Part shown: positions 55,550 through 64,000 of the stretch, in pieces
Numbering within the stretch: position 1 is the first letter of the stretch
Layout of the letters: every line of letters starts with the position of its first letter
NCBI GenBank assembly: GCA_013398295.1
Contig: VZSF01006984.1
Coordinates: forward strand, 25,001-89,000
Origin: Chionis minor
Taxonomy: Eukaryota; Chordata; Aves; Charadriiformes; Chionididae
Direction: 5' to 3'
Length of the DNA: 64,000 nt
Notes under the pieces: generated by a model
The model's database searches: none
Seen by the model: only the letters and a program-made list of their open reading frames with translations
Told to the model about the DNA's origin: nothing
Position numbers and translations under genes: made by a program

Positions 55550-55760
55550 TGAGCCCCCATGGGTCAAAATTAAAATGTAAGTAAATCAATTTTGTAATTA
55601 TTAATATAATAGACAAGAGCCAAGGAGGTAAGCCATCAATTCTAATTAAAGGCTGCAATTAAAGGATACTTCAATCAATCATCTCTGTGAAAGTATACTC
55701 TATTGATTGCTACATTAATTATTAAAATCATATTAAAATAAAATTCAGATTTAGTTATTT
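55550..55760 (+). promoter_or_regulatory. Candidate conserved non-coding element rich in homeodomain motifs
   Basis: This stretch packs several homeodomain-type cores: TAATTATTAATA, CTAATTAAAGG, GCAATTAAAGG, CAATCAATCAT, ATTGATTG and ATTAATTATTAA. The pair CTAATTAAAGGCTGCAATTA is a near-repeat with spacing of about one helical turn. Such clustering is common in developmental enhancers, but the AT-rich background makes these words easy to find by chance, so the call is weak. Confidence 0.3.
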
Positions 55761-58700
55761 GCCAGCTACTTCAAAATAATATTCTGAGTCTTATAATCTA
55801 AATCAGTGATGTCATAACTAGGATGAAATTTTTTTTTCTTTTTCTGTAAAGAATGGTGTGATGCACTATCTCAGGTACTCAAGTAGTGCAGCACTCAAAT
55901 ACTTATTCTTAGAAAGGATACACAAGAATTTTCCTTTCTGGCAGTCTGTTACCATTAACTCCTTATGGCAGTCCTTTACTACTTGCTTTTCCTCCGGCAG
56001 GATTTGTCAGAATACCAATTTATGTGTTACGTAGTCCAGCTATACACACATATCAGACAATCCTAAACTAGATATTTTAAGAACTTTTGGCACAGACAGA
56101 ACCCAGACCTGGCTGCAAAAGTAATAGGGAGAAAATTTAAAATACAATTTGTAATTTTGTAGCTCAAACTGAAATAAAGACAGATGGAAAGCAGAGTTCA
56201 TAGTTAAATGACAGCCCATGAGGTCCCTTGACTCAGCCATGTTCTATGGTCCTGTGAAGAAAAAGAACATAGAGAAGATAGCAGTCGAAAAGATAAGTCT
56301 GCCAAAAGTTAGAGCCAATCTCAGTTAAGAAAAGCATAGAAAAGATTGAAGCAAATGCGCTGCCAGACACAAAAGAAGCAGAGCTATGGATGTGGCAAGT
56401 AAGAATTGTGGAAAAACTGCTTCCCACCTTAGTCCTTGCATAAAAAGAGCTTTTTAGTCTGGGATGATACAGACACAAAAAGCTGTTTGCTGCATTCTGA
56501 AGTACAGATGTTATCAGTATTATCGTATACAGTTTATTAATATCTGCAGTAAGCTGATGTAATGACAAGAAAGTAATTTACAGTTAAAACCCTCATGATT
56601 TCAACTGCACAAGTGCAGTACCTAGTGTATCAACATAATTGCTTTGTTACCTTATCAAAACAATCTCTCAAATATTATTTAAATGCAATTTGAAATGAAA
56701 AGATTACCAGATGCTTTCAAAGACCTTGACTTTGAGAGAAATGAGTTACAAATGCTAAGAATATCTCCCTAAAAATCTTGATTTTTGTAAAAACCTCCTC
56801 CAAATTGTCAAATTCCACAGCTGATTTTAAGCTGGTAATTGTACCAGCAGGCGGCCAGGCTACAGAAATCTATGACAATAAATCTATGGATTTATGACTG
56901 CCACCCACTGCTACCGACTGTTCTGCAACTACAGGCTGTAATCAGAAGAAAAATAATTAAAAAATACATGAAGGGAAAAAAGGAAAAAAAAGGAAGGAAA
57001 ACTGTTAATAAAAAAAAAAAGTACCTTATTTCATTAATCCAATGTCCATGCTAATAGAAATGAAAGCACAACCAGCCCCTAGTAACCAAAAATTCCAGCT
57101 GCTTCTTCAAAAATAAAGATCAAACTTCACAAAAAGTATGCCTTTAGCTAAAGAATCTAGCTAAATATCTATCAATCAATCAAAACTTGCTTCTCTTAAT
57201 TGTGTTCCACCAACCTTAGCTTCCTTTGAAAGTCAAGTAAGTAACAGCAGGCAAGAGCAGCAGGTGAGAAGGAACAGGCAATGGCAGCAGGTGAGATTAG
57301 CCATAGATGTCATATGCTGTCTGGCTGAATGCATAAACAAAGGTTTCAAAAACCTGCTATTGATTTAGACTCTCTAAAATCAGTCTGCTAAAACCACTAC
57401 ACCACCAGGGTTTTTTTTCCCATTAAGAATATGTCTCTTTAGAAGACAGAAATCAATGAATTACCTGCTACCTTTTTATAATACCATCCACATTTATAAG
57501 GTGTTAATTGGCTAATATTACACACACAAAATATCATCTAATCACATTTAGCAAAGACAAATACAAAGACTGGTGGAGAGATAATTACTTATACTGATTT
57601 ATGATTTCAGACAAAATTTTTTACAATGAATATCAATACCATTATGCCACATTACTTATCCTTTGAAATACGTATTTAGAAAATTTAGCCAAGAGTTGAA
57701 GAGAATTAATAACCCTTATCTGCAATCAACATCTTTTTAAAAAAAAAATAAAAATATCAGTGCTTACTAAATATCACTAAAAATTAAGAAATTGAAAGCA
57801 GAATAGTAAATTTTTTTTAAAAAAATCACAATAGTATATTAAACTTTTTTAGAAGCACAAATGCATTAGCATCAAGTTAGCTACTGAACTTCCTTGCCAG
57901 TGTGAGAAGAATGTATATGCATTTATATAAAAACAGTAGGTTCAAAAACAAAACAAAAAATCTTTAAACTAATTACCTAGGAAAAAAAAACACACCAGGT
58001 CATAACAACAAAGCAACATCTAATATCAATGTATGCAACAGAACTATTTTGCTCCTCAAAGCGCCTCAGACTCTAGAGACAGGATTTTAAGAGCAGTTAC
58101 ATTTGTACAGTAACTGATGCATTCAGTTTTCCTCACAACAGTGATTAAAATGGCTCAGAGAAAGAGTAATTATGCTGAATATAGTTAATCATCAAGGATT
58201 AGGCAAGCTGGCTTACAAAATTCTGATTTTTCCTATCATATGAAATTACTTTAAAAAATTAAAACTATACAATCTGATTCCATCAGTTATTGACAGTCCT
58301 TAATTTTCACTGACTTTGCCATAAGATGTAGGCATCCATATGGAGCCCAAGATTTACAATTTAATAGACCAGGAACAAAAATCACTTACCTAGTCTTTAT
58401 ACCCCATCTAAATGTTGGTAATACTTTAAACCTCGTTAACTAAAGGTTGGTTCATTTGTTTTTAAGTTGTTGGTTTGTTGACTTTTCTTAATCAACCATA
58501 GTTTTTACAAAAGCTGTTTCTACAGCAACAGCGATTTTTAGAGAGAGACAGAATTACATTTTTGTTTGTTTGGTGCGTTACATTATAAGCAGACCAAGAG
58601 TAATTACTAAACCAAACAGTAACAATTCTCACCATATTTCTTTTTCGTCTTTAAAATACTATACAGTTTATGCAAAGAAATAAAGTAAATATTTGAGTAT

Positions 58701-59432
58701 AATTCTTACCAGCATGCATTTAAAAATCTAACCAGGTTTGTTACATTACAATTCTTTTTTTTAAATTGTTCACTTTTGGTAACGGGCTTTTCATAAGGGT
58801 ACTTGCCAGAAATATATAGACCGTTAGTCTGGGATTCCTTTCAAAGCCCTTTTATCATGATTCAATACTATTCATTTTATTTATATTGTGTTTATTGTTC
58901 TCAGCCATGATATAAAGTATCTGTCAATATTAAATTACAGCCAACTAATTTGTCAGTTTATTTGCAATACCAGTTCATAGTATTCCATCTATCTTAACCT
59001 TTATGTACTGTTCTCTAAGAAACACCAGCATTTCTAGATTAAAATAACAAAACCACTTTACTGAAATAACTAAGATTAGAAATATGTTTTCAAATTAGGA
59101 TTTCACTAGATCATTATAATCGAAAATGAACATCTTGAAGTTAGAAAGAATTACATTTCAAAATAGAGTAAAAATGGATCTTATATACCATCATAAAACA
59201 GTACATTTTTTTTGTCCTGGTGAGGTATAAACAATATTTTAACTCTTGGCAAACAGGCTGTTAGCAGTGGATCACTGTGGATGTGGTAATCTGTATTTAC
59301 TACTTAAAGAAATGCAGAGAATGAAAACAGAAACTGAGGAGAGCTTTACATTTTGCAGATTACTTGAAATAATCAGACTATTGGTGAGTTTATGAATAAT
59401 AAAATGGAAAGATCCAGTAATTCTATGTTTAG

Positions 59433-59798
59433 GTGCAGACAATGAAGGTCCTGACAGACGTGATGAAGGAGACTAAAATTGGACAAACAGCTAAATCAGT
59501 TATTACCCCAGTTGCACACAACCCTCTTCTGACAGATGCTGCTGCCCCTGAAACAGCGGCATCTGATCAGATTAGAAATGAACTCCTGAACCTTCAGTTT
59601 TCAGCCTGACATATCAGGATAAACCAAAATTGGAACTGGTTTACCTGGGCTGAAACCTGTGGTAGTTCAGGACTTGGATTTGTGAGGGGACCATATGCTC
59701 CTGTCTTGAGGACAGAAAGGTCGATCACCAGGGCTGAAAGCAGTAACACCTTCAGCTGCCTGATATTTAACCCCCGGACACATCTCTCAGAGCCTTAA
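59433..59798 (+). other. Protein-like open frame interrupted by one stop, antisense to NOVA1
   Basis: A plus-strand frame follows TTTAG (an acceptor-like AG) and runs 58 codons to a TGA at 59607-59609, then a further 62 codons to TAA at 59796-59798. The first ATG is at 59442, giving 55 residues. The first part is rich in K, T, A, E and L (for example MKVLTDVMKETKIGQ and ASDQIRNELLNLQFSA) and looks more coding-like than the intron background. GC is above the flanks. I do not recognise the product. It could be a decayed retroposed gene or transposon piece, or a chance frame. Confidence 0.25.
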
Positions 59799-62700
59799 TG
59801 TGAAAAAAACATCATAAATGCACAATCAGAGTAAACACTAGAAATCTAAGAATTACTGTAACAGTTAAAAACAGTGGTCTACCGAATCTGGCACCCTGTT
59901 CCCAGAGGTGGCTAGTGTCAAAACATTTAGAAGGAAGCACAAAGAAACCTTGCGTTAGGTATATATGAGTTATGATCGATTTTAATTTCATATTCTTTTA
60001 CTATTGTTATAATATACTTCACATTGTTTACCTAGGCAAGGTAACGAAGTCAGATCCCTCTCTACACACTTTTAAACATTCCTCATCTCAATAACAAAAT
60101 ACGAGCACTAACTTTGGCACATCTGTATACAATAAAAAATGCTTTGGAGCTTTCTGGAAAAGAATATAAAATTTAAATTATTGTCTGGCTGACACATGCT
60201 AAGTCTCATCAGCAAAACAAACTAATGACAACTTTGGAGAGATTCAGAATTAGAAAATTTTTGTTGAGACTGTAGGGAGTAAAAACTTTGGGGAAAAGCT
60301 CTGTATGGAAGCAGAACCAAAAGCAAAATTGCAGAAGCACTACTCCACAATCTCACTCAAGTCAAGTTTTTAATTTTGTATTATTTTCTACTCTTTTAGT
60401 TTTGTTATATTAGACACAATTGAACCTATTATTAAAATTCCTTTAACTTAGGAAATACTGTTCAAAGTTTACCGCTGTGTACTTTACCATCGTCCTTTAT
60501 CCAAGCACCTCTTCCCTTCTATTTATTTTATTCTTACTTTAATTTTGGAAAGAATTGGCCTTAGTATCTTAATTTATTCAGCTAACACTAAGAAATACAT
60601 CTGAAACTGGGATTTTGTTAGGATGAGAAATGTCTTTAAATCTTTAAACCTCAAAACTCTTCCTGTGAAATGAACATTGGGACCAGTGAATACAGATTAT
60701 GCTTACACTCATACACTAAGTAGAAGTATGACCATAGCAACAGTCATTTTTCAAAGTAGGATGAATTTAAGTAGTGCCCTGACAACAAACAGACTGTAAA
60801 GGGTCAGATTTTGTAGAAAGAGTTTCAGTGGTCTAAACAATGAATTCATTCCCTGTTTGATATTATCTCCAAGCCTATTCAAAGCAGTTGGCAGGTGTGA
60901 ACTAAATACTGTAGCATATGTTTCCTGTTGTGCTGCCTTTTGTTCATGTTGAACCTTATCTATGGCATATAAACAATAAGTGACTCTCACAACCATTCAT
61001 TCATTTAAAAAAAAAAAACCTAAACTTTGTACAACTGTATTTAGTTCTAAAATAATACATAAAAGCCTATATTTAATAGCAACATATTTGTCCCAATTTA
61101 TGGTAATGGATATTCTTCTTGATCTCCCAGAAACGTAGCTGAGCAGCTCTGCTCTGAAAGAAAACACAGCAGCTAAAACCACCTAAAAATAGCTTCATTT
61201 TCACAGAATTATGGTTCTAGAGTTCTCTATCTACGGGTGTTCAACCAATCAGGTAGTTTTAAATCATATCAGTAAATTAAAGAAATGCAATCTGATTAGT
61301 GCAATATGCTCAAGCGATTCACAATGAACATGGACCTCCTACATGCCCTAGTTTCCTTGAATGGACCAAGGTATTAATTTCTTTTTAAAGGAACAGTGTC
61401 TTTTTTTCTTCCAGAAAAGAAAAAAAGCCACAACAAAACAACAAAAAGTGGTAACAATCAGCAAATTGTATCTTCTCATTGCTCTCTTAGAGGAGATGTG
61501 GGGTTGTGGAGTTTGTTTTGCTTTGTTTTGTTGTTAACAGATGTGGTTCTACTTAAGTCAGTATTGTTTTTATGGATGTCTCAGTGGAGCTCAGCTGACG
61601 ACCTTTATAATGTTTTTGAAAACAGAGCACACACATGATAATTTTGGATTAATAAGACTTAGGGTTTTAAGAACCGGGCTTCTGAATTGTTTCTAACCTT
61701 TAAGCTTCAACATCAGGGTACACTGTAGAGTGAGTCACACCAGCATTCTAAAAATTTATATTGAACTCAAACATACTGATTTTTTGCCAGTTATATATTA
61801 TTCATATAGGATGAAACTTATTTACTTTCTAGATAAACTAGACCTCTTTTCTACATAAACAAAGATTAATTATCAATCACTGCTCTATTTTAATGTCTAA
61901 TAAAATTCTAGGGTTCTGGGAAAGATCTTTTCTGCATTGGTTTTACGATTTAAGTGCAATTATTCACAATTTCTTTAGGGGAGGTCAGAATCAGGATATA
62001 TTTAGGAGTATGGCCAAGAGCCTTTTTTTTCTTGCTCAAGAGAGATGTCCCACTAAAAACATAAGAACTGCTCAAAACCATGAAGCTGGTATCATTTAGC
62101 TCTACATTTCCTTAAGTGTAATGGGAGACACATATACATGATCCACATGAACGCTTTGTAAGAGAGAGGAATCTAGTTTTACTAAATGAAATGTACTTGG
62201 TATTACTTGGCACAGAGAATAGGAGCAGAAATACTAGTATCTAAATATTATTTTTATATATATCGGTAACTGGATAATGGAGAATAATACATGGGAGATG
62301 TTCTAATTCCAATGGCAATGAATAAGTGAAAAACAAAGGGAATATTATACAGGAAAACTTTAACCTTCTCAAACTCTTGTCAGGTAGAGTCCATACTATC
62401 AACAATATATGTTTCTATAATATTAAATCCTTGTTTAAGATAAAAAGCACTTTCAAAAACTAATTTAAAACCTAAAATATAGTATTTGAATTCAAAACCT
62501 CAAAGTTTTAATAAAGCTACGCTTAGTATAAATGTAGACAAAGTTTACCTGAGGTTTACAATTAAATTGAGGTCACTTAATTGGGCTACACTGAAAATAT
62601 CCTCCCACCTCGAGAAGCTATTAGTAATATTTAAGTTCTTCAAAACAGGTACCTGGAAAAATAAAGGAGTCACATTCTCCAAGACAACTTGAAAGGTATT

Positions 62701-64000
62701 GCAGCTGAACAAATCTGGAAATATATCAAGGTATAAAAGCTCCTTTTCTTTGGTTGCTGATGACCATGTGGAAAAGCCGTATCAGGTTAATTACTTGTCT
62801 GGTAGCTCCAATCAGCTACCAAAAAGTCAGTCATAAAAGACTAAGTAGCAGAACCATGTTACCTCAACAGAAGAGACTTCACTTATTCCATTTCACTTTC
62901 TCCAGTTTATCAGCCATTTTTCAATATAGCGAAGGGTAATACTAGTGTGATGTCATGCTGCGAATGAATAATGGCATGATGAAACAAAAGAATTTGAGAA
63001 ACAATTACAATATTGCAAAAGAAGCCTCCAAAAAAAAAAAACCCCAACTGATTAGTTTTCAAATATTTAGCAATTTCACTCATTAGTCATGCATATTCAA
63101 ATGTAGATTAAAAAAACCTCATCTAATCAGCTATGCTAAGGATTTTAACCATATGCAACAAGTGACTTTGTCTCACCTGCATTAACATTCTAGGTGGAAT
63201 CCCCAACTTTTGTTTCATTTCTGTAGCTGGTAAGTAAAGGATAAGGTTGTCACATTTGTTTTCCTCATTATATTTAATGTTTTTATGCTTTATTAAAAGA
63301 GTCAAGTGCCTACATAAGTTTTTAAGTTCATTCAAGTGTGCAACAACCTTTGCAAGAAATAGTATATTCATGTTAATTTATGTAATTGCTATGTTTTGAT
63401 TTATTTTCAAGACATATTGAAATTATTTCAAAATAAGCGTATTAAAAATTTTTAACTGCCATGAAAAATAAATAGACTGAAACCATATTAATATAATACA
63501 CAAAAACCAATTCTCTAATATTTTGGTGCCTTCATTCAATAAACAGATCACCACGCAACTAAGTGGAATTTGCTGGATAATTAACCACATAACTATCTAA
63601 AATACATTTTTTAGAGAGAGAAAAGAAAGCTCACTCTTGCTGTTAAGTGGTTATTAATTGTTTGCTGAAGACAAGAATTTAGTTAAATCCAATACTTTCT
63701 ATTTTTTTAATGCTAGTACATACACAACTTTTAACCAGATATAACAGCTTCTATTTCTCTTGTCCATTTTCCTGAGAAAATTCAAGTAGTTTCCTAAACT
63801 TTCGATATGGGTATTATTAAGTGAATGTAAAATTCTTTTACTAGAATGGTAAGGCAAACCCAGTTAATGCTGTTTCAATGAAAAGATTCCGGTTTTGCAA
63901 ACATGAGAGTATTAAATCCTAGTTAAAAATGCAAATCTCTGTTGCTTTCTGTAATTGTATTTATATTCAAATTCCTGTTCTAGTTCTGTCATTCCTTTCA

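Larger units (their letters stand above)
35695..64000 (-). other. NOVA1: NOVA1 intron splitting the KH1 domain (3' part, at least 28.3 kb)
   Basis: This is the 3' part of a phase-1 intron that interrupts the KH1 Gly codon before TTERVCL. The acceptor TTGCAG ends at 35695. I looked on the minus strand for the upstream exon (KH1 start with the IIGKGG loop, ending KSKDFYPG) and did not find it, so the intron runs past the window end. It contains one CR1 fragment at 40.47-40.64 kb, an E-box/octamer patch at 41.47 kb, GC-richer patches at 47.7-48.5 and 59.4-59.8 kb, and a homeodomain-motif-rich patch at 55.55-55.76 kb. The remaining sequence is AT-rich and otherwise featureless. Confidence 0.9.

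Noticed and set aside
35695..64000. Upstream KH1-start exon of NOVA1
   Set aside because: I looked for the IIGKGG loop and KSKDFYPG end on the minus strand and saw no match; it probably lies beyond 64000. A short exon could be missed by eye.
1..64000. tRNA, rRNA, microRNA, CRISPR or bacterial operon features
   Set aside because: No tRNA boxes, rRNA cores, direct-repeat arrays or operon-like gene packing were seen; the window is vertebrate intronic DNA.

Overview
The window is eukaryotic and almost certainly avian. It is AT-rich and CpG-poor, has no long open frames of its own, and carries three CR1 LINE fragments. Two of these end in the ATTCTATGAT-type tail seen in birds. There are also many A/C-rich (or T/G-rich) low-complexity tracts, common in bird introns. 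The window appears to lie entirely inside one gene, NOVA1, transcribed on the minus strand. NOVA1 is a neuronal KH-domain RNA-binding splicing regulator. The paralogue NOVA2 is excluded by several residues in the KH1 exon and by the presence of the 24-codon exon.

Layout in transcript order (high to low coordinates): 64000-35695 is the 3' part of a long phase-1 intron inside KH1 (intron 2 by mammalian numbering). 35694-35528 is a 167-nt exon with the second half of KH1 and the start of the KH1-KH2 linker. 35527-25244 is a complete 10,284-bp phase-0 intron. 25243-25172 is the 72-nt alternatively spliced exon (exon 4 or 'exon H' in mammals), encoding a Ser/Thr/Pro-rich linker insert. 25171-1 is the start of the next intron, at least 25 kb long. 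The N-terminal/KH1-start exon and the large KH2/KH3 terminal exon are not seen and should lie beyond the two ends.

The most informative locus is the 72-nt exon. It has a weak 5' splice site, five YCAY tetramers inside it and four more within 38 nt downstream. This fits NOVA proteins regulating inclusion of this exon in their own mRNA. The exon is a multiple of three with phase-0 ends, so inclusion and skipping both keep the frame.

The introns hold the CR1 fragments, a roughly 120-bp near-identical duplication whose copies start exactly 1,000 bp apart, short tandem repeats, several A/C-rich tracts, a few patches that look like conserved regulatory DNA (one with an E-box abutting a POU octamer), and a few GC-richer patches with open frames of unknown meaning. 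I found no RNA gene, CRISPR array or complete protein-coding gene. Almost all other open frames of 60-130 codons look like chance frames in AT-rich intron.
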